A stretch of DNA of 64,000 nt from UBA4408 sp002389785 (GTDB lineage: Bacteria > Bacteroidota > Bacteroidia > UBA4408), in NCBI GenBank assembly GCA_035438985.1, contig DAORJK010000011.1, positions 38,498 to 102,497 of the forward strand, written 5' to 3'. This document shows positions 24,861 through 33,098 of this stretch, piece by piece. The stretch's first letter is position 1; every line of letters begins with the position of its first letter. The notes below the pieces were generated by a model. The model was not told where the DNA came from. It worked only from the letters and a program-made list of their open reading frames with translations, and made no database searches. Made by a program: the position numbers and the translations under genes.

Positions 24861-26891
24861 ATGAAAGTTTTTAAAATCTTTACAAGTATTTCTTTGGTTG
24901 TCGCATTATCATTCACTGCGAATGCTCAAAAAGGTGCATCAAAAGAAGCCGACAAAGCCTTTAACAGTTTTGAGTATTACAAAGCGATTGACCTATACAA
25001 AAAAGCCTCTACAAAAGAGAAAAGCAAGGCAAACAGAGCTGAGATTTTATATAAAACTGCTGAATGTTATCGATTGACGGGTGACAATAAACAAGCAGAA
25101 GTATTTTATGCAAAAGCCATTAAGGCAAAGTATGCAGACCCATTGGCACAGTTGCGATTGGCTGATGCGATTAAAGCCAACGGCCGTTATAACGACGCAA
25201 TCATCGAATACGATAAATACAAAGCATTGGCACCCAGTGATCCAAGAGGAGATATGGGCTCAAAATCAAGTGCCGAAGCTCAAAAATGGAAAGATACTCC
25301 AACACGTTTTCAAGTAAATAACTTGGCTCAAATTAATTCAGGATCAAGTGATTTTGCTCCAACCTATATCGATCGTAAATACAGCACCATTTATTTTACT
25401 TCCATGCGTGAGGGTTCAACCGGTAATGCAACCGACAATACAATTGGTCAAAGCTTTAGCGATGTGTATGAAGTAAAAGTAGACAAGAAAGGGAAGTGGA
25501 GTACTCCTACACCAATTGATAAAACTATCAATTCTCAGTACAACGAAGGTGCATCCATTGTAAATAAGAAGGGAACCAAAATTTACTTCACCCGCTGCGA
25601 TGTTGTAAAAAAGAAATTTATGGGCTGTAAAATTATGATGGCCGATAAAATGGGAACTGCTTGGGGAACTCCACAAGATATTGTGTTAACTACTGATACA
25701 TTTACTGTTGGTCACCCGGCAATTAATGTAGACGAAACAAAATTGTATTTTTCATCAGACATGCCGGGCGGTATGGGTGGTAAAGACCTTTGGGTAAGTA
25801 CTTACGATAAAGGAGCTCGTAAATGGGGAGAACCGGTTAACATGGGTGGAAAAATTAACACCGAAGGAGATGAAATGTATCCATTTATTCGCGATAACGG
25901 TGATTTATATTATGCTTCCAACGGTTTAGCCGGAATGGGAGGGTTGGATATTTTTATGTGTGCTAAGAACGGTGAAAACTTCGCAGCACCAGAAAATATG
26001 AAGTATCCAATTAATTCGCCTGCAGATGATTTTGGGTTAATTTACGAAGCTAAATCAAACAGAGGTTATCTTTCTTCAGCACGTGAAGGTGGTAAAGGAG
26101 CCGACGATATTTGGTCATTTACTATGCCTCCATTGGTTTACAGTGTAATGGGTAAGGTACTGGATGTGGATACAAAAGAGCCAATTGTTGGCGCTGTGGT
26201 TAAATTAATTGGTAGTGATGGATCAAGTGTTGAGCAAACAACCGATGCAAAAGGTGCTTATAATTTTGATGCAACACCGGATGGAAAGCGTTATGTAACT
26301 CAAAATGTATCGTATACCTTAAGTTCTGTAATGGATCAATATTTAGGTGATAAAGGAACATTTACCACAGTTGGATCAGAAGTAGCTACTGCATTTACAA
26401 AAGACTTATTATTAAAATCCATCAAAAAGGGTCCAATTCGTTTGCCGGACATTTTGTACGATTTATCAAAGTGGGATTTGAAACCTCAGTACCAGGATTC
26501 ATTAAATGGTTTGATAAAAACGTTAGAGGATAATCCAAACATTACGATTGAATTAGGTTCACATACCGATACCCGTGATAACAATAAGAACAACGCCGTA
26601 CTTTCTCAAAAACGTGCACAATCTGTTGTTGATTACCTTGTTTCTAAAGGCATTGCGGCTGATCGTTTAACAGCTAAAGGTTATGGCGAAGAGCGTCCTT
26701 TAATTAAAGATGCTGAGATTGCAAAGTTAAAGTCAACCGAAGAAAAAGAAGCTGCACATCAAAAGAACCGTCGTTCCGAATTTAAAGTTTTGCGTAACGA
26801 TTACGTTCCTAAAGTAGATCCGAATGCACCGAAAGTAGCTCCAAAAGTGATGGATGCCAGTGGTGAAGAGGAAGAAAAAGACGGCGAGTAA
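24861..26891 (+). CDS. PorE-like OmpA-family protein (TPR, PD40 propeller, CRD, OmpA)
   Basis: The 676-residue protein has a signal peptide (cleavage after TANAQ) and TPR helices at about 25-140. A PD40 beta-propeller lies at about 150-420 (IYFTSMREGS, KLYFSSDMPGGMGGKDLWVS, LYYASNGLAGMGGLDIF). A carboxypeptidase-regulatory-like domain is at 425-500 (GKVLDVDTKEPIVGAVVKLI). An OmpA C-terminal peptidoglycan-binding domain is at about 530-650 (LGSHTDTRDNN, SQKRAQSVVDYLVSKGI, AKGYGEERPL). This is the order described for PorE, which anchors the T9SS core to peptidoglycan. A strong terminator ends the unit. Several paralogues with this layout exist per genome, so orthology to PorE is not proven. Confidence 0.87.
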   Translation: MKVFKIFTSISLVVALSFTANAQKGASKEADKAFNSFEYYKAIDLYKKASTKEKSKANRAEILYKTAECYRLTGDNKQAEVFYAKAIKAKYADPLAQLRLADAIKANGRYNDAIIEYDKYKALAPSDPRGDMGSKSSAEAQKWKDTPTRFQVNNLAQINSGSSDFAPTYIDRKYSTIYFTSMREGSTGNATDNTIGQSFSDVYEVKVDKKGKWSTPTPIDKTINSQYNEGASIVNKKGTKIYFTRCDVVKKKFMGCKIMMADKMGTAWGTPQDIVLTTDTFTVGHPAINVDETKLYFSSDMPGGMGGKDLWVSTYDKGARKWGEPVNMGGKINTEGDEMYPFIRDNGDLYYASNGLAGMGGLDIFMCAKNGENFAAPENMKYPINSPADDFGLIYEAKSNRGYLSSAREGGKGADDIWSFTMPPLVYSVMGKVLDVDTKEPIVGAVVKLIGSDGSSVEQTTDAKGAYNFDATPDGKRYVTQNVSYTLSSVMDQYLGDKGTFTTVGSEVATAFTKDLLLKSIKKGPIRLPDILYDLSKWDLKPQYQDSLNGLIKTLEDNPNITIELGSHTDTRDNNKNNAVLSQKRAQSVVDYLVSKGIAADRLTAKGYGEERPLIKDAEIAKLKSTEEKEAAHQKNRRSEFKVLRNDYVPKVDPNAPKVAPKVMDASGEEEEKDGE

Positions 26892-26913
26892 TTATTTTTA
26901 AGAATAGTTTAAT

Positions 26914-26953
26914 GCGTCCCGTTTTTCATGGAAGAACGGGACGCTTTTTTTTT
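26914..26953 (+). terminator. Terminator of the PorE-like gene
   Basis: Perfect 10-bp stem GCGTCCCGTT (26914-26923) with AACGGGACGC (26935-26944), followed by nine T (26945-26953). It ends 7 bases before the purM start codon at 26961. Confidence 0.92.
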
Positions 26954-26960
26954 AGAGAAT

Positions 26961-28136
26961 ATGCAAGATAGCAGATATAATCAGCGAGGTGTTTCAGCTT
27001 CAAAAGAAGATGTGCATACAGCCATAAAAAATACCGATAAAGGAATTTTCCCAAAAGCATTTTGTAAAATAGTTCCTGATTTTTTAAGTGGCGACGAAAA
27101 TTACTGTGTAGTGATGCATGCCGATGGAGCAGGTACCAAATCTTCACTGGCATACATGTATTGGAAAGAAACCGGCGATAATAGTGTATGGAAAGGAATT
27201 GCTCAAGATGCGATAGTCATGAATACGGATGATTTGTTGTGTGTGGGAGCTATCGATAATATATTATTGTCATCCACCATCGGTAGAAATAAAAATCTGA
27301 TTCCCGGCGAAGTAATTTCGGAACTAATAAAAGGAACCGAGGAAATACTTGCTCAATTGCGCAGCTATGGAATTGGTATTCACAGTACAGGAGGCGAAAC
27401 TGCCGATGTTGGCGATTTGGTGCGCACCATCATAGTTGATTCAACGGTGGTTTGCCGCATGAAACGCAGCGATGTAATATCCAATCACACCATACAAGCA
27501 GGAGATGTAATTGTGGGATTGGCCAGCCATGGTAAAGCTATTTATGAAAACGAATACAATGGGGGAATGGGCAGCAACGGATTAACAAGTGCACGACACG
27601 ATGTGTTTGGTAATTACTATGCGGCAAAGTATGCCGAGAGTTTCGATACCGCCATTCCTTCTGAATTGGTGTATTCAGGTAAATGTAAATTAACTGATAA
27701 AATTAGTACTGAAGCAGGGGAGGTTTCGGCCGGTAAATTGGTATTATCGCCCACACGCACCTATGCGCCGGTGATGAAAGCGATTCTTGAAAAATACCGC
27801 AAAAGTATTCATGGCTTGGTGCATTGCAGTGGGGGTGGACAAACCAAAGTATTACACTTTATAGATAATCTACATATTATTAAAAATAACCTTTTTGCAC
27901 TTCCTCCGTTGTTCAAACTCATACACGAACAATCGAACACACCATTTGCCGAAATGTACAAAGTGTTTAACATGGGGCATCGCATGGAGATTTATGTGAA
28001 TCCTGATTTAGCAGAGGAACTCATTACGCTCTCAAAATCCTTTGGAGTGGACGCACAAATTATTGGGCGGGTGGAAGCATCGGCAACAAAAAAACTCACT
28101 ATAGAAAGTGAGTTTGGGATATTTGAGTATTCCTAA
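26961..28136 (+). CDS. purM: Phosphoribosylformylglycinamidine cyclo-ligase
   Basis: The frame is open from an ATG at 26928, but that ATG lies in the loop of the preceding terminator. The family start YNQRGVSASKEDVH follows the ATG at 26961, giving 391 residues. Diagnostic segments are VMHADGAGTKSSLAYMYW, the QDAIVMNTDDLLCVGA loop with the ATP/Mg ligands, HSTGGETADVGDLV, GLASHGKAIYENEYNGGMGS and MGHRMEIYV. PurM closes the imidazole ring (FGAM to AIR) in purine synthesis in the cytoplasm. The sequence is of the longer Bacteroidota type rather than the roughly 345-residue E. coli form. The start codon sits 7 bases after the terminator T run, so a promoter between them is hard to place. Confidence 0.93.
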   Translation: MQDSRYNQRGVSASKEDVHTAIKNTDKGIFPKAFCKIVPDFLSGDENYCVVMHADGAGTKSSLAYMYWKETGDNSVWKGIAQDAIVMNTDDLLCVGAIDNILLSSTIGRNKNLIPGEVISELIKGTEEILAQLRSYGIGIHSTGGETADVGDLVRTIIVDSTVVCRMKRSDVISNHTIQAGDVIVGLASHGKAIYENEYNGGMGSNGLTSARHDVFGNYYAAKYAESFDTAIPSELVYSGKCKLTDKISTEAGEVSAGKLVLSPTRTYAPVMKAILEKYRKSIHGLVHCSGGGQTKVLHFIDNLHIIKNNLFALPPLFKLIHEQSNTPFAEMYKVFNMGHRMEIYVNPDLAEELITLSKSFGVDAQIIGRVEASATKKLTIESEFGIFEYS

Positions 28137-28150
28137 ATTTTTGTAGAAAG

Positions 28151-28201
28151 GTTAATAAAACAACTCAAACATTTGAGTGATTAACTTAAGCAGTTTTTTT
28201 T
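28151..28201 (+). terminator. Possible terminator after purM
   Basis: Nested inverted repeat: GTTAAT (28151-28156) with ATTAAC (28180-28185), inside which ACTCAAA pairs with TTTGAGT. A run of eight T starts at 28194. The low-GC stem and the gap before the T run make it weak. Confidence 0.4.
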
Positions 28202-28296
28202 CTGTAAAGGTAAATATTACAATGATTTATGAAATCAAAACAACGTGAAGTTGCGTTTCAATAACTCAATTCGACTGTAAGCCAACCCTTATTACT

Positions 28297-29457
28297 TTAT
28301 TTTATCTCTTTTAAAGCTGCAACAATGTATTCGTAATCTTCTTTCACCATGCGGTTGTGTAAAGGAATACTCATTGAATATTCGTTACAAGCGTAGGCTC
28401 CCGGAAAATCGTTTGGCTTAATTGAAAAGGTATTTGCATAAAAGTTCAACATGTGCACGGCATGAGTACCGGGGCGTGTAGCAATGCCTTTTTGTTGAAG
28501 CAATTCCATTAAATCGTTTCGTTTTATGGGAGCTGTTTTTTCGTCAATCATCAACACAAACGATTGCCAGCCATGCTTATAATCGCTAGCAACTTGTGGG
28601 GTGCGCAACCATTCAATAGAAGCCAATTCCTTGCTATAATATTCAGCCCAAGCTTGACGTTCGTCAATGTATTGGTCTAATTTCTTTAGTTGTACTACTC
28701 CAACAGCGCCTTGTAAATCGGTCATACGGTAATTGTAGCCAACCATATCAAACTCCGGCAATATGTATGGTTTAGGACCTTTGTGGCGTTGTTCTTCGCT
28801 GATACTGGCTCCGTGGTTGCGTAACATATTTAGCTTTTCAGCCAAGGCATCATCGTTTGTTGTAAGCATTCCTCCTTCGCCGGTTGTAACCGATTTGCGC
28901 GGATGAAACGAAAAGCAACCTATGTCGCCCAAGCTTCCTGCAGGTCGGTTTTTGTATCCGGCACCGGCAGCGCAAGCGCCATCTTCAACTATTTTCAACT
29001 TGGGAGCAATTCGTTTTATTTCATCTATATCGGCACACAATCCAAACAAGTGAACCGGAATAATGGCTTTGCTTTTAGCAGTTAACTTTTTAGCGACATC
29101 AGCAGGATCCACATTAAAGGTTACCGGGTTTACGTCCACAAATACGGGAGTTGCACCACAATACATAATTGCATTGGCCGTACTTACCCAAGTAAAGGCA
29201 GGCACAAGTACTTCATCTCCTGCTTTTATTCCCAATGCTACCAAGGCCAAATGCAAGGCTGTGGTACAATTGCTTACAGCGATAGCATGCTTAACTTGGT
29301 GACGTTCGGCAAATATTTTTTCCATTTCGGCCACTCGAGGTCCCTGTGTTAACCAACCGCTAAATATAGGACCTTTTAATGCTTCCCATTCTTCTTGTCC
29401 GGTTGTAGGTAAGGAGATGGCAATGTTTCTTTTTTCGGCAACTGCTTTATTTTCCAT
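28297..29457 (-). CDS. DegT/DnrJ/EryC1/StrS-family PLP sugar aminotransferase
   Basis: The 386-residue product fits the family length. Conserved pieces are AVSNCTTALHLALVALGI (PLP phosphate binding), PAFTWVSTANAIMYCGATPV and PVHLFGLCADIDEI. EDGACAAGAGY carries the ring-binding Asp near 158. CFSFHPRKSVTTGEGGM contains the PLP lysine at about 188. The family converts keto-sugars to amino-sugars on nucleotide carriers. It is the last gene of a four-gene minus-strand operon with an epimerase and a Wzm/Wzt exporter, so it most likely makes an amino-sugar for a surface polysaccharide. Which sugar cannot be told. Confidence 0.9.
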   Translation of the reverse strand: MENKAVAEKRNIAISLPTTGQEEWEALKGPIFSGWLTQGPRVAEMEKIFAERHQVKHAIAVSNCTTALHLALVALGIKAGDEVLVPAFTWVSTANAIMYCGATPVFVDVNPVTFNVDPADVAKKLTAKSKAIIPVHLFGLCADIDEIKRIAPKLKIVEDGACAAGAGYKNRPAGSLGDIGCFSFHPRKSVTTGEGGMLTTNDDALAEKLNMLRNHGASISEEQRHKGPKPYILPEFDMVGYNYRMTDLQGAVGVVQLKKLDQYIDERQAWAEYYSKELASIEWLRTPQVASDYKHGWQSFVLMIDEKTAPIKRNDLMELLQQKGIATRPGTHAVHMLNFYANTFSIKPNDFPGAYACNEYSMSIPLHNRMVKEDYEYIVAALKEIK

Positions 29458-29490
29458 TGTTTGTTTGATGCTTGAGTTGTGAGTGTTTTT

Positions 29491-30477
29491 TTAAGCGAGT
29501 GTTTTTGTTTTCATGGTTTTATTGCGCCATTCAATCAGTTTGCTTAACCCATCTACCAGTGAATATTTATAACTAAATCCAATTTCTTCTTTGGCTTTTA
29601 CAGCTGAACCAATTCGGTTTTGAACCAAGGCACGCGCATCATCAGCACTGTAGGGAACATATTTAACTTTCAGTTCTGATTTTTTTAAATCCAAAATAGT
29701 ATCACACAATTGCTTGATGGTGGTTTGTATTTCGGTACCTACGTTATAAAAGCCATACTTAGTGCTGCTTTTAAGTGCAGCCACATTGCATCTGGCAACA
29801 TCTTCAACATAAATAAAATCATAAGCTTGAGAACCATCTCCATTAATAGAAGGAGCTTCGTTAGCATCAATTTTGTTCAACATAATTGGAATTACACCGC
29901 TGTATACCGCATGCTGATCTTGTCCCGGACCATACACATTCATGTAACGAAGTCCGATTACTTCCAAGCCATAACGGTCGTTGTAAGCAGTGCACATCGC
30001 TTCGCCGGCGATTTTTGTAGAGCCATAAAAGTTTTTGTTGTTGAAAGGATGATCTTCGGTCATGGGCACTTGCACCGCATCGCCATATACAGAAGCTGAA
30101 GACGAGTAAATTAATTTTTTGATTTTATTTTTTACACATGCTTCGAGTACGTTGAATGTACCGGCAATGTTTACATCAAAAGCAGTTCGAGGGTAATCTT
30201 TGCAATGCAACAACCACATGGCAGCTAAATGAAATACATAATCACAACCAGCCATAGCATCGTTTAAAATATCGGTTTCGCGCACATCCCCTCCCATGGG
30301 ATAAATGCTGCAACGTGCGTCTTTCAACGATTCTTTGATATTGTCCATTTTTCCACGTGCAAAGTTGTCGTAAATAATTACTTCTTTCACAGGTTCTTTT
30401 AATAGTTCGGCAACCACAAAGCCACCAATAAATCCGGCACCTCCAATAACTAATACTTTTTTGTCTTTTAATTCCAT
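29491..30477 (-). CDS. NAD-dependent sugar epimerase/dehydratase
   Basis: The 328-residue protein is an extended short-chain dehydrogenase. It has the Rossmann motif GGAGFIGG (12-19), the YSSSASVYG strand with the catalytic Ser/Thr near 125-127, and YGSTK with Tyr 151 and Lys 155. The substrate part (RYMNVYGPGQDQHAVYSGVI, FIYVEDVARCNVAAL) resembles UDP-glucose 4-epimerase and related enzymes. It lies 6 bases downstream of the Wzt-like ATPase gene and 33 bases upstream of the aminotransferase, consistent with nucleotide-sugar supply for the exported glycan. Exact specificity not determined. Confidence 0.9.
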   Translation of the reverse strand: MELKDKKVLVIGGAGFIGGFVVAELLKEPVKEVIIYDNFARGKMDNIKESLKDARCSIYPMGGDVRETDILNDAMAGCDYVFHLAAMWLLHCKDYPRTAFDVNIAGTFNVLEACVKNKIKKLIYSSSASVYGDAVQVPMTEDHPFNNKNFYGSTKIAGEAMCTAYNDRYGLEVIGLRYMNVYGPGQDQHAVYSGVIPIMLNKIDANEAPSINGDGSQAYDFIYVEDVARCNVAALKSSTKYGFYNVGTEIQTTIKQLCDTILDLKKSELKVKYVPYSADDARALVQNRIGSAVKAKEEIGFSYKYSLVDGLSKLIEWRNKTMKTKTLA

Positions 30478-30483
30478 GTCTTG

Positions 30484-31773
30484 TTAATTTAAAAATTTAT
30501 ATTTCCAATTGGTAGCCGGTTCCACGTATCCGTGCACAGTTTCCCATGGATAATCTTCGCCTTTATTGAGTCCTATTTTATCAACTGTAAGCAAGTAAAC
30601 ATTTTCTACCCAATCGAGCGTAAAGCCTGATTTTGCAATAGAAATACCGGCTGTGATATAAAAATTTCCGGGTAGCAATTTGGCGTCTACTTCTATTTCA
30701 ATGTGATGTTTTCCTTTTTCAAAGTTTTTGCTTTCGTGTACTGAAAAGTTTTTATCGGTTGAATACAAAAAGTTTTCGCCCGATGTGGTACCAATCATTA
30801 CACTCACAGTTGTTTCGGTTAAATTTTTAGTAGCATCAAATTCTAAATGTATTTTAAATTTTTCACCAAAAGGCAATTGTTTCATCACATTGTTATCAAA
30901 ATCGGTGATATACACTTTCCTGAAACGTGCATCTCCATTGCCATACACACGTTTAAAATCGTCGGGTATTTCGCCGGTTTCAGCAATTTTTTTGTTTTCA
31001 GCAAGGTATTCCGTAATAACCGGTTCAATTAAACCTGATTTTAAAACGGTTCCGTTTTGCAGGTAAAGTCCTTTTGTACAAAGCGATTTAATGGCGGCAA
31101 TGTTATGGCTTACAAAAAGCACGGTGCGTCCTTGACCTGAAACGTCTTTCATTTTGCCCATGCATTTTTTTTGAAACTCGGCATCTCCAACTGCCAATAC
31201 TTCGTCAACAATTAATATTTCGGGTTCGAGATGCGCGGCAACTGCAAAGGCCAATCGCACGTACATTCCGCTACTGTAGCGCTTTACAGGAGTATCAATA
31301 AATTTAGAAACACCGCTGAATTCGACAATTTCGTCGAACTTGCTGCGGATTTCGGTTTTGCTCATTCCTAGGATGGCGCCATTTAAAAATAAATTTTCGC
31401 GACCGGTAAGTTCAGGATGAAAGCCTGTTCCAACTTCGAGTAAACTGGCAATGCGTCCTTTTACTTTGTAATTTCCGGAAGTAGGAGAGGTAATTCGTGA
31501 TAATACTTTTAACAAGGTTGATTTACCGGCGCCGTTTTTTCCGATGATACCAAGAACATCGCCTTGATTGACATCAAACGAAATATCTTTTAATGCCCAA
31601 AATTCAGGATTTTTACTGTCAAAAGTTTTAGCATCAATTTTAGCATTGGGATTTTCTTTTCCGCGCAAGCGTGCCCAAGCAGCATTTAAATCCTGCGAAA
31701 GCGAGCCACTACCAATGTTACCAAGAACATATCGTTTGCTTAAATTTTCAACTTTTATAACTGTATCCGACAT
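30484..31773 (-). CDS. Wzt-like polysaccharide ABC transporter ATPase
   Basis: The start is placed at 31773 (MSDTVIKVENLSKRY), eight codons inside the open frame. The nucleotide-binding domain has Walker A GKNGAGKST (about 78-86), a YSSGMYVRLAFAVA signature region, Walker B ILIVDEVLAVGD and a switch His in LFVSHN. An insertion after the first strand (SQDLNAAWARLRGKENPNAK) is typical of Wzt/TagH-type exporters. Residues about 260-430 form a beta-sandwich like the Wzt C-terminal domain, which in O-antigen export recognises the chain's terminal residue. It drives export of lipid-linked polysaccharide across the inner membrane with the permease encoded upstream. Confidence 0.92.
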   Translation of the reverse strand: MSDTVIKVENLSKRYVLGNIGSGSLSQDLNAAWARLRGKENPNAKIDAKTFDSKNPEFWALKDISFDVNQGDVLGIIGKNGAGKSTLLKVLSRITSPTSGNYKVKGRIASLLEVGTGFHPELTGRENLFLNGAILGMSKTEIRSKFDEIVEFSGVSKFIDTPVKRYSSGMYVRLAFAVAAHLEPEILIVDEVLAVGDAEFQKKCMGKMKDVSGQGRTVLFVSHNIAAIKSLCTKGLYLQNGTVLKSGLIEPVITEYLAENKKIAETGEIPDDFKRVYGNGDARFRKVYITDFDNNVMKQLPFGEKFKIHLEFDATKNLTETTVSVMIGTTSGENFLYSTDKNFSVHESKNFEKGKHHIEIEVDAKLLPGNFYITAGISIAKSGFTLDWVENVYLLTVDKIGLNKGEDYPWETVHGYVEPATNWKYKFLN

Positions 31774-31914
31774 ACTTTTTTTCTGGTTAATGAACACATT
31801 AACACATTAATTAGTAAACTTTCTTCTCCATTTTTCCAACACACTCCTTCAACTTCGCCCGGGATGACCCTATTTTTTAATATTATTCAATTAACTCATT
31901 AACACAAAAGCTAA

Positions 31915-32775
31915 TTAAACTGTATCCATAAAATTCTTCTCAACTTTATTAAAAAATAGTACCCCAATAAAAAGTATACTCAACGAAAAAATGGCGCTAT
32001 AAGTTAAGTGCATGAAATTTAAATTACCCGATCCTAAAAAGGCGTAACGAAAAGTTTCGATTACAGAACTCATAGGATTTAAGGAAATATAAAATTGAGC
32101 TTTAGGTGATAACAAACTCATGGGATAAATAACCGGAGTAGCATACATCATCAATTGTACTCCAAAGGTTACCAAAAACCGTAAATCGCGGTACTTGGTA
32201 GTCATCGACGAAATAATGATTCCCATGCCCAGTCCTAAGCAAGCCATGATTAACAGTAAGAAAGGCAACAGTAACAAAGCTGCATTTGGATGCACTACGG
32301 TACCGGTGGCGATGAAATAAACATAGAATCCTAAAAAGAGTAAAAATTGGATAAAATAGGTTACCAAATTTGAAATAACTATGGATACAGGCACAGCCAT
32401 TCGAGGAAAGTATACTTTTCCAAAAATGTGTGCATTGCCAATAAAAGTATTCGAAGTTTTATTGAGACATTCGGCGAAGTAGTTCCAACTCACAAGTCCG
32501 GAAAGGTAAAACAACATTTGTGGAATTCCATCGGTAGGAATCTTCGCAATATTTCCAAAAATAATGGTGAAGGTAAGCGTGGTTAAAACAGGTTGAATAA
32601 TAAACCACAATGGTCCTAAAATAGTTTGCTTGTAGGTGCTTACAAAATCGCGGCGAACAAAAAGCATGACCAAATCGCGGTAGCGCCAAAGTTCTGCTAA
32701 TCGAAGGTCGAATGGATTAACTTCCGGTTTTACCACCAGTGTCCATTTTTCATCCGAATCATGTGTAACATTCAT
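31915..32775 (-). CDS. Wzm/TagG-like polysaccharide export permease
   Basis: The 286-residue ABC-2 permease starts with a cytoplasmic segment carrying the family motif (ELWRYRDLVMLFVRRDFVST, YKQTILGPLWFIIQPVLTTL). About six transmembrane helices follow, e.g. FIQFLLFLGFYVYFI, ALLLLPFLLLIMACLGLGMG and IFSLSILFIGVLFF. The pattern is that of Wzm, KpsM and TagG permeases, which form a dimeric channel for undecaprenyl-linked glycans. It is first in the operon, 141 bases upstream of the proposed Wzt-like start. Confidence 0.92.
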   Translation of the reverse strand: MNVTHDSDEKWTLVVKPEVNPFDLRLAELWRYRDLVMLFVRRDFVSTYKQTILGPLWFIIQPVLTTLTFTIIFGNIAKIPTDGIPQMLFYLSGLVSWNYFAECLNKTSNTFIGNAHIFGKVYFPRMAVPVSIVISNLVTYFIQFLLFLGFYVYFIATGTVVHPNAALLLLPFLLLIMACLGLGMGIIISSMTTKYRDLRFLVTFGVQLMMYATPVIYPMSLLSPKAQFYISLNPMSSVIETFRYAFLGSGNLNFMHLTYSAIFSLSILFIGVLFFNKVEKNFMDTV

Positions 32776-33098
32776 AATGCTTTAAGCTAAAAAATTGCCG
32801 TGATTTAACTCACAAAAAAATTGGCTGCAAAGATAGAAAAATTAGTGCTTTGAGCAAGGTCAATTTGCATTCAAATTAAACAGGATAATATTAGAAATCT
32901 TTCTTAAGATTCGAATTGTAAGATTTGAATAAATTGCACAAACAGAATTATGAATGTTCTTAAAGTCTATTTCTTTTGTTTGTAATTATTACATCTGCAA
33001 TAATTACTTGATTTTTAGAATTGATCATTTAGTTGATTCAAAAAATAAGGGCACAAAGAATTAACTTTATGCCCTTCAAAAACAATACATTAAAATAA
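32776..33098. other. Intergenic region between acn and the export operon
   Basis: No gene is seen in these 323 bases. The part near 32776-32900 should hold the promoter of the export operon, but no clear TAnnTTTG element was found. The part near 33099 holds the acn terminator, listed separately. Confidence 0.6.
33040..33076 (-). terminator. Terminator of acn
   Basis: On the minus strand AAGGGCATAAAG (33076 to 33065) pairs with CTTTGTGCCCTT (33058 to 33047) with one mismatch and a 6-base loop. A T-rich run follows at 33046 to 33040. It begins 23 bases after the acn stop. Confidence 0.85.

Noticed and set aside
31786..31819. Short direct repeat AACACATTA in the gap between the two ABC transporter genes
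   Set aside because: Only two adjacent copies of 9 bases in AT-rich sequence; no sign of a mobile element or site.
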